A DNA stretch of 64,000 bases from JAILLW01 sp045629045 (GTDB taxonomy: Bacteria; Bacillota; Clostridia; Lachnospirales; Lachnospiraceae): contig JAZQQM010000027.1 in NCBI GenBank assembly GCA_045629045.1, positions 62,001 to 126,000 of the forward strand, written 5' to 3'. Positions 1-8,273 of the stretch are shown in pieces. The notes beneath the pieces were generated by a model. That model saw nothing but the letters and a program-made list of their open reading frames with translations, searched no databases and was not told the DNA's origin. Position 1 is the stretch's first letter; each line of letters starts with the position of its first letter. Position numbers and translations under genes: made by a program.

Positions 1-388
1 TGTTATCCGTTACGAAGGCCCTAAGGGAGGCCCGGGTATGAGAGAAATGCTTAATCCCACATCGGCAATTGCGGGAATGGGTCTGGGATCCTCTGTAGCA
101 TTAATAACCGACGGAAGATTTTCCGGTGCATCACGTGGCGCTTCAATCGGACATGTAAGCCCGGAGGCTGCTGTAGGCGGACCTATTGCTTTAGTTGAAG
201 AGGGCGATATGATTCTTATTGATATCCCTAATCTTAAGATGGAACTTAAGGTTTCAGATGAAGAACTTGCAAAGAGAAAAGCTGCATGGGTTCCCAGAGA
301 ACCTAAGGTAACAACAGGTTACTTAAGCCGTTACGAAAAGATGGTTACATCAGGTAACAGAGGCGCGGTTTTGGAAATGCCCAAATAG
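1..388 (+). CDS. ilvD: Dihydroxy-acid dehydratase, C-terminal part (cut by window edge)
   Basis: This is the last ~128 codons of the Fe-S dehydratase that makes 2-keto acids in valine, isoleucine and leucine synthesis. The first complete codon is at position 2. The family signature YEGPKGGPGMREM is read immediately and continues upstream of the first ATG (38), so the gene extends beyond the window and 38 is not its start. TDGRFSGASRG and the swivelling C-terminal domain (GHVSPEAAVGGPIA) are also typical. ilvB follows after 20 nt with its own AAGGAG site, so the two are likely co-transcribed. Confidence 0.96.
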   Translation, partial: VIRYEGPKGGPGMREMLNPTSAIAGMGLGSSVALITDGRFSGASRGASIGHVSPEAAVGGPIALVEEGDMILIDIPNLKMELKVSDEELAKRKAAWVPREPKVTTGYLSRYEKMVTSGNRGAVLEMPK

Positions 389-408
389 GATATTAAGGAG
401 AAAAAGAA

Positions 409-2097
409 ATGTTAATCAATGGTTCAGATATAGTAATCAGATGTCTTAAAGAACAGGGAGTTGATACCGTATTCGGATATCCGGGAGGAACAATTCTTAA
501 TGTTTATGATGCTTTGTATAAGTTTAATGAAGCTAACCCCAAGGAAGCAATTAATCATATATTGACTTCCCATGAGCAGGGAGCTGCACATGCTGCCGAC
601 GGTTATGCAAGAGCTACGGGCAAAGTCGGTGTATGCTTTGCAACATCAGGCCCCGGTGCAACAAATCTTGTAACAGGTATTGCAACTGCATATATGGATT
701 CTGTTCCTATGGTGGCAATTACATGTAATGTTACGCTTCCTTTACTGGGGAAAGATACTTTCCAGGAGGTTGATATTGCGGGAGTTACCATGCCGATTAC
801 AAAACACAGTGTTATCGTCAAGGATGTAACTGTGCTGGCAGATACCATAAGACGTGCATTCAGAATTGCAAAGGAAGGACGCCCCGGCCCGGTACTTGTT
901 GATATTACAAAAGATGTTTCTGCTGCAATGTTTGAGTATGAAGCAAAAAAGATAGAAGAAACAAAATATGTTCCCGCATACGAAACAAGTGATATTGACG
1001 TAGCGGTTAAAATGATGGAAAGTGCCAAAAAGCCTTTCATATACGTTGGCGGAGGCGCAGTTATTTCGGGAGCCTGCGAAGAAGTTCGTAAGCTGTCTAA
1101 ATTACTCGATGCACCTGTTTGCGATACGCTTATGGGAAAGGGTGTTATGGACGGTTATTCCGACTATTATACAGGCATGATCGGAATGCATGGAACAAAG
1201 GCATCAAATCTGGGAGTGTCCGACTGCGATTTGCTAGTGGCTCTCGGCGCAAGATTCTCCGATCGTGTTATCGGAAATGCATCAAAGTTTGCTACCGGTG
1301 CCAAAGTATTGCATATCGATATTGATGCAGCTGAAATTGATAAGAATATTAAGTCGGATGCATCTATAGTAGGTGACTTAAAGGATGTTCTTGTTAAAAT
1401 AAATGCCAAATTAAAGCAACAGAAGCATACTGACTGGGTTAAGTATGTTATGTCCCTTAAGAAAAAGTATCCCCTTAACTATGATAATTCGGTATTATCG
1501 TGCCCTTATGTTATTGAAACTATTGATAAAGTTACGAAGGGAAACGCAATTATTACAACAGATGTAGGCCAGCATCAGATGTGGGCTGCACAGTACTATA
1601 AGTATACTTCTCCTCGTACATTCTTATCTTCCGGAGGATTGGGAACAATGGGATACGGCCTCGGCGCCTGTATCGGTGCTCAGGTAGGACAGAAAGATAA
1701 GGTATGTATCAACATTGCCGGTGACGGATGCTTTAGAATGAACATGAACGAACTGGCAACTGCCAGCAGATATAATATTCCGATTATTGAAGTTGTAATT
1801 AACAATCATGTTCTCGGAATGGTAAGACAGTGGCAGACTCTGTTCTACGGAAAGAGATATTCTCAGACTGTTTTAAATGATAAGGTTGATTTTTGCAAGG
1901 TCGCAGAAGGCCTTGGTGTAACGGCAATTAAAGTAACAAAGAAAGAAGAAGTTGAAAAAGCAATTAAGAAAGCAATCAGCCTAAAGGCTCCCTGCTTAAT
2001 TGAGTGCGTTATACCCGAGGATGATAAGGTATTCCCTATGGTTCCCGCAGGTGCTCCGATTTCCGAAGTCTTTGATGCAGCTGATATTAAGGAATAA
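409..2097 (+). CDS. ilvB: Acetolactate synthase large subunit (first copy)
   Basis: A 562-residue ThDP enzyme that condenses pyruvate with pyruvate or 2-oxobutyrate in branched-chain amino acid synthesis. It has the full three-domain layout: an N-terminal Pyr domain with VFGYPGG and the catalytic Glu in SHEQGAAHAADGYARA (about residues 55-70), a central FAD/TPP domain, and a C-terminal PP domain with the GDG...NN ThDP/Mg motif (GDGCFRMNMNELATA to VVINN, about residues 438-466). It follows ilvD directly but has no small-subunit gene next to it. A second large subunit with two small subunits lies about 21 kb downstream. The stop overlaps the next start (TAATG). Confidence 0.96.
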   Translation: MLINGSDIVIRCLKEQGVDTVFGYPGGTILNVYDALYKFNEANPKEAINHILTSHEQGAAHAADGYARATGKVGVCFATSGPGATNLVTGIATAYMDSVPMVAITCNVTLPLLGKDTFQEVDIAGVTMPITKHSVIVKDVTVLADTIRRAFRIAKEGRPGPVLVDITKDVSAAMFEYEAKKIEETKYVPAYETSDIDVAVKMMESAKKPFIYVGGGAVISGACEEVRKLSKLLDAPVCDTLMGKGVMDGYSDYYTGMIGMHGTKASNLGVSDCDLLVALGARFSDRVIGNASKFATGAKVLHIDIDAAEIDKNIKSDASIVGDLKDVLVKINAKLKQQKHTDWVKYVMSLKKKYPLNYDNSVLSCPYVIETIDKVTKGNAIITTDVGQHQMWAAQYYKYTSPRTFLSSGGLGTMGYGLGACIGAQVGQKDKVCINIAGDGCFRMNMNELATASRYNIPIIEVVINNHVLGMVRQWQTLFYGKRYSQTVLNDKVDFCKVAEGLGVTAIKVTKKEEVEKAIKKAISLKAPCLIECVIPEDDKVFPMVPAGAPISEVFDAADIKE

Positions 2098-3500
2098 TGA
2101 AAAAAGTTTTTGTTAGGATTTTAAGTTCATTAGCAATAATAACGCTTTTGGGCGCTGCGGCAGTATATTGTTATGTGGCATATACCTATAGAAACGGGTT
2201 TTCTTACGGTACGAAGATTAACGGTATAACAGCTTACGGAAAATCGATTGAACAAATTAATACGGAATTGCTCCGAAACGCAGGAGATTACGAAGGGCTT
2301 ACCATCACCACGAGTGATGGCAAGTCCTATAATATTGCGTCCAAAGATGTTGAATTAAAGTATGATTATACTGATAAATTACTTGACTTGTATTATGGAC
2401 AGAATTCCCTTATGTGGGGACTTAATTTCCTCGGAAACTACAAAGGAATTAATATTAATCCCGTTCTTTCGTATAATCATGACACATTCGAAAAACAAAT
2501 CGATGAATTTCCGTTTATTACCCATATGCCGGATAAAAACAGACTTGTTAAGATTAAACTGACGCTGTCTGACGGATACGAACTTGTTAATAAACGTACC
2601 CATGTACTTAATGAAGAATTGGCAAAATCACTGATAATGGAAGCTTTTGACAAATTTGAAAGTACGTTGGATTTGGAAGAGGCCGGCTGCTACGGTGACT
2701 TGGAATTATCCGAAAAGAATATCAAAGATATTGAACTATTTAAAAAGATAGATGCATTTCAAAACAGAAATATAGTTTATGTTTTCGGAAATGACAAAGA
2801 AGTTATTGATAAAACCGTAGCTTATGCATTTATTAAAAAGGACAATAATGGAAACTTCGTTCTCGATGAGAATGGTGAACTCGTGATTAATGAGGATGAA
2901 GTTAATGCGTATATTGATTCTATATGTTCAAAATATGATACCTTTGAAAACAGAACTTTTAAAACCACCCAGGGTAGAACCGTAAATGTCGTCGGAGGTA
3001 ATTACGGAAACAAATTGGATTCTGCGGCCGAAAAGGAATATCTTCTTAATGCATTAATCAATAATATAAATGAAGAACATGAACCGCTTTATGAACAGGA
3101 AGCACCCATAAAGGGAATTAATGATTTAGGGGATACATATATTGAAATAGATCTTACAAATCAAAAAATGTATTACTATCAAAATAATGTTTTAAAAGTA
3201 GACACCGATATTGTATCGGGATGTTTAAGTGCTCATCACAGCACGATTCAGGGTACTTACTATATATATAATCACCGGAGGAATACTACTTTAATAGGAC
3301 CTAATTATCAGTCCTTTGTAAGGTACTGGCTTGGCATATATAAGGGCTACGGTATTCATGATGCAAGCTGGCGAAATAAGTTTGGCGGAGAAATTTATAA
3401 AACCAACGGTTCCCACGGATGTGTAAATACACCCTATGAAAATATAAAAACAATGTGGGAATTGGTTGAAGATGGTACACCTTGTGTAGTTTTCTACTAG
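2097..3500 (+). CDS. L,D-transpeptidase (YkuD) with peptidoglycan-binding region
   Basis: A 467-residue cell-wall cross-linking enzyme that would form 3-3 links or remodel peptide stems outside the membrane. There is a single N-terminal membrane segment (about residues 9-29), then ~300 residues resembling the PG_binding_4 modules of clostridial YkuD proteins, then the catalytic YkuD domain. The active-site signature SHGCVN is at residues 439-444, with Cys442 as nucleophile, and the upstream catalytic His is in GIHDASW. The start overlaps the ilvB stop by one base, so translation is probably coupled although the function is unrelated. Confidence 0.9.
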   Translation: MKKVFVRILSSLAIITLLGAAAVYCYVAYTYRNGFSYGTKINGITAYGKSIEQINTELLRNAGDYEGLTITTSDGKSYNIASKDVELKYDYTDKLLDLYYGQNSLMWGLNFLGNYKGININPVLSYNHDTFEKQIDEFPFITHMPDKNRLVKIKLTLSDGYELVNKRTHVLNEELAKSLIMEAFDKFESTLDLEEAGCYGDLELSEKNIKDIELFKKIDAFQNRNIVYVFGNDKEVIDKTVAYAFIKKDNNGNFVLDENGELVINEDEVNAYIDSICSKYDTFENRTFKTTQGRTVNVVGGNYGNKLDSAAEKEYLLNALINNINEEHEPLYEQEAPIKGINDLGDTYIEIDLTNQKMYYYQNNVLKVDTDIVSGCLSAHHSTIQGTYYIYNHRRNTTLIGPNYQSFVRYWLGIYKGYGIHDASWRNKFGGEIYKTNGSHGCVNTPYENIKTMWELVEDGTPCVVFY

Positions 3501-3579
3501 ACAAAATATGAATACAGGTATACAATCTTACTTTAATGGAGTAAATTATTAAATTTTATAAATTTAGGAGGAAATAAAA

Positions 3580-4662
3580 GTGGCTAGAGTGTTTAACTTT
3601 TCAGCAGGTCCGGCTATGATGCCCTTGCCTGTACTTGAAGAAATTCAGTCAGAACTACTTGATTATCAGGGTAGTGGAATGAGCGTAATGGAGATGTCTC
3701 ATCGATCCAAAGTATTTGATAAGATTGCTAAAGAAGCTGAGGCAGATTTGCGTTCCCTTATGAATATTCCGGATAATTATAAAGTTCTGTTTATTCAGGG
3801 AGGAGCTACACTTCAGTTCTCTATGATTCCTATGAACTTATGTAAGAATGGAGTATTTGACTACATTGTTACAGGTGCATGGTCTAAAAAGGCAGCTACA
3901 GAAGCTAAGAAATTCGGTAAGGTAAACGTAATTGCTTCTTCTGAGGATAAGAACTACAGCTATATTCCCGACTGCAGTGACCTTCCTATAGATGATGATG
4001 CAGACTATGTATATATTTGTGAAAACGAAACAATTCACGGAACGACCTTCCAGAAGCTTCCCAATACAAAGGGTAAGATTCTTGTTGCGGATCAGTCTTC
4101 AATGTTCTTGTCTAAACCCTGTAATGTATCCGATTACGGTATTATTTACGGCGGCGTGCAGAAGAATATCGGACCCGCAGGTATGTCAATTGTTATTATA
4201 AGAGAAGATTTAATAAGAGAGGACATTGATCCTAAGACTCCTGTTTATTTAAGATATGATACTCATGCATCTAATGATTCGATGTATAATACACCGAACT
4301 GCTGGGATATTTACTGCTGCGGTAAGGTATTTAAGTATCTTCTTAATCTTGGCGGCTTGGCTAAGATGGATGAGATCAATAAAGATAAGGCTAAAGTTCT
4401 TTATGATTTCCTTGACGGTTCAAAGATGTTTAACGGTACCGTTGACAAGGAATTCAGATCATTAATGAACGTTCCTTTTGTTACGGCATCTGCAGAATCC
4501 GATGCTGCTGTAGTTGCAGCTACAAAGGCTGCAGGATTTGATAATCTTAAGGGTCATAAGTCGGTTGGCGGTCTTAGAGCATCAATTTATAATGCTATGC
4601 CTAAGGAAGGCGTTGTGGCACTTGTTGAATTCCTTAAGAAATATGAGGAGGAAAATGCATAA
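3580..4662 (+). CDS. serC: Phosphoserine aminotransferase
   Basis: A 360-residue PLP enzyme that converts 3-phosphohydroxypyruvate and glutamate to phosphoserine. The start is a GTG preceded by a strong AGGAGG (3567-3572), giving the family N-terminus ARVFNFSAGPAMMP. The PLP lysine lies in GGVQKNIGPAG and the length fits the family (about 360). It overlaps serA by one base (TAATG), so the two steps from 3-phosphoglycerate to phosphoserine are encoded together. No serB is visible in the window. Confidence 0.97.
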   Translation: MARVFNFSAGPAMMPLPVLEEIQSELLDYQGSGMSVMEMSHRSKVFDKIAKEAEADLRSLMNIPDNYKVLFIQGGATLQFSMIPMNLCKNGVFDYIVTGAWSKKAATEAKKFGKVNVIASSEDKNYSYIPDCSDLPIDDDADYVYICENETIHGTTFQKLPNTKGKILVADQSSMFLSKPCNVSDYGIIYGGVQKNIGPAGMSIVIIREDLIREDIDPKTPVYLRYDTHASNDSMYNTPNCWDIYCCGKVFKYLLNLGGLAKMDEINKDKAKVLYDFLDGSKMFNGTVDKEFRSLMNVPFVTASAESDAAVVAATKAAGFDNLKGHKSVGGLRASIYNAMPKEGVVALVEFLKKYEEENA

Positions 4663-5825
4663 TGTTTAATTACTATTGCTTAAATCCAATTGCTAAGGTT
4701 GGACTTGATAAATTTACAAATGAGTTTGCTAAAACAGAAGATGTTAATGCGGCTGAAGGTATTTTGGTACGTAGTGCTGCTATGCACGATATGGAGTTTA
4801 GCGATAATTTACTTGCTGTTGCAAGAGCCGGTGCAGGAGTTAACAATATTCCGCTAGATGAATGTGCCAAAAAGGGGATTGTTGTTTTCAATACTCCCGG
4901 TGCTAATGCCAACGGTGTTAAAGAACTTGTTATAGCAGGTATGTTACTTGCAAGCCGTGACATTGTGGGCGGTATTGAATGGGTTAAAGAAAACAAGGAT
5001 GATGCTGAAATAGGTAAGAGTGCGGAGAAAGCAAAGAAAGCATACGCAGGTACCGAAGTTCAGGATAAGAAACTCGGTATTATCGGTTTGGGAGCTATCG
5101 GTGTTAAGGTAGCTAACGTAGCTAAGCACATGGGAATGGAAGTGTACGGATACGATCCTTATGTTTCCGTTGATGCTGCATGGAACTTATCAAGAGATGT
5201 TAAGCATGTTCTTAATGTTGAGGAAATCTACGAAAATTGTGACATTATAACAGTTCATGTACCTTTGCTTGATTCTACAAAGGGTATGATTAATAAAGAT
5301 GCTATTTCAAAGATGAAAGACGGTGTTATTATTCTTAACTTTGCACGTGATCTTCTTTGCGATGAGAGCGCTGTTCTTGACGGAATTAAGAGCGGAAAAG
5401 TAAGAAAGTATGTTTCGGACTTCCCGAATGCTACCACAGCAGGTCAGGAAGGCTGTATTGTAATTCCTCACCTTGGAGCTTCTACGGAAGAGTCTGAAGA
5501 TAACTGTGCGAAGATGGCTGTTAAGGAAATGATGAATTATCTTAAGAACGGTAATATCGTTAATTCCGTTAATTTCCCTAATTGCGATATGGGCGAATGT
5601 AATCAGGCAGGAAGAGTTGCTATTATGCACAAGAACACTGCAAATATGATTACTAAGTTCACTGCATGCTTCGGTGATTTGGGAATTAATATTTCTGATA
5701 TGATGAACAAATCAAAGGGTGAATATGCTTATACAATGCTTGATATTGAACAGGCAGCTACCGATGATATCATCAGCAAATTAAAGGCTATTGACGGAGT
5801 CGTTCGTGTAAGAGTCGTAAAATAA
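4662..5825 (+). CDS. serA: D-3-phosphoglycerate dehydrogenase
   Basis: A 387-residue NAD-dependent enzyme that commits 3-phosphoglycerate to serine synthesis. It has a 2-hydroxyacid dehydrogenase catalytic domain split around a Rossmann fold (LGIIGLGAIGVKVA, about residues 138-151). The catalytic Arg is in NFARDLL and the catalytic His in IPHLGAS. A C-terminal ACT domain (about residues 315-387) is the likely serine-feedback site. This is the short form without the intervening domain of long SerA proteins. It is translationally coupled to serC and followed by a strong terminator. Confidence 0.96.
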   Translation: MFNYYCLNPIAKVGLDKFTNEFAKTEDVNAAEGILVRSAAMHDMEFSDNLLAVARAGAGVNNIPLDECAKKGIVVFNTPGANANGVKELVIAGMLLASRDIVGGIEWVKENKDDAEIGKSAEKAKKAYAGTEVQDKKLGIIGLGAIGVKVANVAKHMGMEVYGYDPYVSVDAAWNLSRDVKHVLNVEEIYENCDIITVHVPLLDSTKGMINKDAISKMKDGVIILNFARDLLCDESAVLDGIKSGKVRKYVSDFPNATTAGQEGCIVIPHLGASTEESEDNCAKMAVKEMMNYLKNGNIVNSVNFPNCDMGECNQAGRVAIMHKNTANMITKFTACFGDLGINISDMMNKSKGEYAYTMLDIEQAATDDIISKLKAIDGVVRVRVVK

Positions 5826-5840
5826 TAAGATTATTTTGAG

Positions 5841-5872
5841 ATGGGCTATGTAAATTTTACATAGCCCATTTT
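5841..5872 (+). terminator. Rho-independent terminator after serCA
   Basis: A perfect inverted repeat of about 13 bp per arm (ATGGGCTATGTAA and its complement) with a short A/T loop is followed by TTTTAT. It sits 16 nt after the serA stop. Confidence 0.85.
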
Positions 5873-5888
5873 ATATGTTCAAAATTAA

Positions 5889-5897
5889 TGATATAAT
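5889..5897 (+). promoter_or_regulatory. Extended -10 promoter (TGATATAAT)
   Basis: A consensus TATAAT with the TGn extension sits 32 nt before the start codon of the sensor-diguanylate cyclase. Only a weak -35 (TTTTAT, 5869-5874) lies at the right distance. Confidence 0.6.
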
Positions 5898-5928
5898 ATC
5901 GTAAGGGGATAAAACACGAGGGTATTTT

Positions 5929-7833
5929 ATGAAGAAAAAGATTGCTGTATTTGCAGCAGGTTGGGGTTCTGAAATCCTCAATCAGTATATAAACGGGGTT
6001 ATGAAAGGCATCGAGGGAAATTCTTTTGATGTCTACCTTTTCTTATGTTTTCCTTTGCTTGTAGATTCATCTGACAGCATCGATGGTGAAATCAATATTT
6101 TTAGGCTGCCTAATCTTGAAGATTTTGACGGCGCTCTTATATTCGGTAATTCTCTTGATTTCGGTGATATTTTTGAAAGAATAAACGAAGCCTGTGAAAA
6201 GGCTAATATCCCTACCGTTAGCTGCGGCAGAGTGCCTCATTACGGACATTTCCTGGCACCGGATAATTTTAACGGTATGGTTAACATGTGTAAGCATCTT
6301 ATTGATACACATGATATTCATAAGGTTTTTTATATAGCAGGTGCGCCCAACAATCCGGATTCAAATGCCAGATTTGAAGCGATTAAGAAGACATTCCCGT
6401 TAACAACCAAAGATGATGTGTTTTATACAAATTGGGATTTGCTGGCTGCTTCGGCATTTATTAATGATTATGTCAGTTCGGGCAAACCGATGCCTGATGC
6501 GTTTATTTGTGCTAATGACGGCCTTGCAATGTTCACCTCGGACACTCTTGCAAATCGTGGATACCAGGTGCCTAAGGATATTAAAGTTGTAGGTTTTGAT
6601 AATGTTTATTGTTCTTCTTTGTTTGACCCTACTTTAACTACCGTATCCCAGAATTTTGAAACAATCGGGTTAGAAGCTGCCCGAATTATTGTTAAGTTAA
6701 ATGACTGTCAGCAGGTACCGCTTAAGAATATTATACCCTGTATTCTTAAAGTCAGAGAAAGCTGCGGTTGTCCGGCTTGCGATGATGTTGAAATGAACCG
6801 TAAAAAAATCGGTCATAATATGTATATCGAAAGACTCTTTAGAAATACTTTCGATACCAAGCTAAATATGTTGGATGCGGTATTGCTTTCCGGAAAAGAA
6901 TTCACTGATATTTATGAAAGATTAAAGGACTTTTATGCCAATAACAGTGACTACGAACAGGGCAATATGCAAATAATGCTTGAACCTAATTATGAAAATT
7001 CGGTATTTGACAATGATATTGAACTTAGAGAAACAGGATACAGTGAAAGAATGTATAATATTTTCTCTATGAAGAACGGAGAATTTTCTTGTAATCCCAA
7101 TTTTGAAACGAGAAATATCGTGGATGGCATAAAAGAAGATGACGAAGAGAATCATATTTATCTTATAATGCCCCTTCATGATGAAGGAAAAGCAATGGGA
7201 TATTTCGTATTCACAGATATAATTAATGAAATAGATAATAACGATAATTTGATTCGTTATGAACAAAGACTTAATTCTATCTTTGTTAAATACAGACAGA
7301 ATTTACTTACAAATTATCTTAACAATAAACTTAAGATACTTAATGAAACCGATCCCCTTACAATGGTTAAAAATCGTAACGCATATGAATCAAAATGCAG
7401 TGAAATTAACCGTATGATAGTGGACAGAAATCTTAATGATTTGGCTCTTGCGGTATTTGATATTAATAATCTTAAGACGATTAATGATAATTACGGTCAC
7501 GAAAAAGGTGATGAATATATTATTAATTCATGTTTGCTGCTTTGTAATGTATTTAAACACAGCCCCGTATACAGAATCGGAGGTGATGAGTTCTTAATTA
7601 TTCTTACTAAGGATGATTTTGAAAAGCAAGATGAGTTATTTAAGAAATTATCTGACGAAATGGATTTATTAAAAATTTCTGATTGTCCGGATTCCGAAAA
7701 GGTTTCGGTGGCTTTTGGCGTGGCGGCATATGATATCGAAACGGATTATTCAATTGCATCCGTATTCAAAAGAGCAGATGCACAGATGTACGAAAATAAA
7801 AAACGTATGAAGGGCACTGATAATGTAAGATAA
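5929..7833 (+). CDS. LacI-type ligand-binding domain fused to GGDEF (diguanylate cyclase)
   Basis: A 634-residue protein predicted to make c-di-GMP in response to a bound ligand. Residues 1 to about 285 form a Peripla_BP_3-like domain of the kind found in LacI/GalR regulators, including the VVGFDNVYCSSLFDPTLTTV stretch. There is no helix-turn-helix before it and no signal peptide, so the sensor is probably cytoplasmic. A linker of about 180 residues follows, then a GGDEF domain (about 475-634) starting at ETDPLT, with an intact GGDEF at residues 551-555. The RxxD inhibitory site usually found just upstream of GGDEF is absent. Transcription probably starts from the extended -10 at 5889. Confidence 0.88.
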   Translation: MKKKIAVFAAGWGSEILNQYINGVMKGIEGNSFDVYLFLCFPLLVDSSDSIDGEINIFRLPNLEDFDGALIFGNSLDFGDIFERINEACEKANIPTVSCGRVPHYGHFLAPDNFNGMVNMCKHLIDTHDIHKVFYIAGAPNNPDSNARFEAIKKTFPLTTKDDVFYTNWDLLAASAFINDYVSSGKPMPDAFICANDGLAMFTSDTLANRGYQVPKDIKVVGFDNVYCSSLFDPTLTTVSQNFETIGLEAARIIVKLNDCQQVPLKNIIPCILKVRESCGCPACDDVEMNRKKIGHNMYIERLFRNTFDTKLNMLDAVLLSGKEFTDIYERLKDFYANNSDYEQGNMQIMLEPNYENSVFDNDIELRETGYSERMYNIFSMKNGEFSCNPNFETRNIVDGIKEDDEENHIYLIMPLHDEGKAMGYFVFTDIINEIDNNDNLIRYEQRLNSIFVKYRQNLLTNYLNNKLKILNETDPLTMVKNRNAYESKCSEINRMIVDRNLNDLALAVFDINNLKTINDNYGHEKGDEYIINSCLLLCNVFKHSPVYRIGGDEFLIILTKDDFEKQDELFKKLSDEMDLLKISDCPDSEKVSVAFGVAAYDIETDYSIASVFKRADAQMYENKKRMKGTDNVR

Positions 7834-7859
7834 TACTATAAAGAGGATGTATTATATAA

Positions 7860-7892
7860 AAAAGGTGATTCCGATTTGGAGTCACCTTTTTG
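7860..7892. terminator. Bidirectional terminator between convergent genes
   Basis: AAAAGGTGA pairs with TCACCTTTT across a 13-nt loop. The stem is T-rich on one side and A-rich on the other, so it can serve both the GGDEF gene (+) and the small orphan gene (-). Confidence 0.8.
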
Positions 7893-7897
7893 ATTTA

Positions 7898-8167
7898 TTA
7901 ATAGGGTAATTTACCTAAATCCGTTACACCTGCATCAATCATAGTCTGCTTGAATTTGTCTTCCATTTGAACCTTCTGAAGTGAAGCAAGATCCATATAC
8001 TTGATGAATATGTCTTCGATCGGAACATTCATTTCATCTGCAATTTCCTGCATGATGGGCTTTAATTTTTCGAGTTGGATTGAGACCTGTGTTTTTTGAG
8101 GATCTATGTCTTTAAGTACCTCTTCGGAATAGGCGTTAATACGCGCTAAAATTTCGTTATCTGTCAT
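7898..8167 (-). CDS. Uncharacterised 89-residue protein
   Basis: I do not recognise this family. It is a soluble, probably helical, acidic protein with no membrane segment, cysteine or nucleic-acid-binding motif. It ends in a distinctive TDLGKLPY. The start is well supported by GGAGGTGAT upstream on the minus strand, and it shares a terminator with the convergent GGDEF gene. It is transcribed divergently from the branching-enzyme-like gene. Short length and no recognised homologue prevent a functional call. Confidence 0.75.
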   Translation of the reverse strand: MTDNEILARINAYSEEVLKDIDPQKTQVSIQLEKLKPIMQEIADEMNVPIEDIFIKYMDLASLQKVQMEDKFKQTMIDAGVTDLGKLPY

Positions 8168-8210
8168 ATTTTTATCACCTCCGACGTCTTCTTACTATAG
8201 CATCTGTAAC

Positions 8211-8239
8211 TTGTTTTGTATAGTTATCTTTGTTATATT
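8211..8239 (+). promoter_or_regulatory. Sigma-A type promoter for the branching-enzyme-like gene
   Basis: TTGTTT (8211-8216), a 17-nt spacer and TATATT (8234-8239) lie 35 nt before the chosen ATG. Confidence 0.55.
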
Positions 8240-8273
8240 AAAATAAAGTTTAAAATTGTGTAGAGGGATTAAA

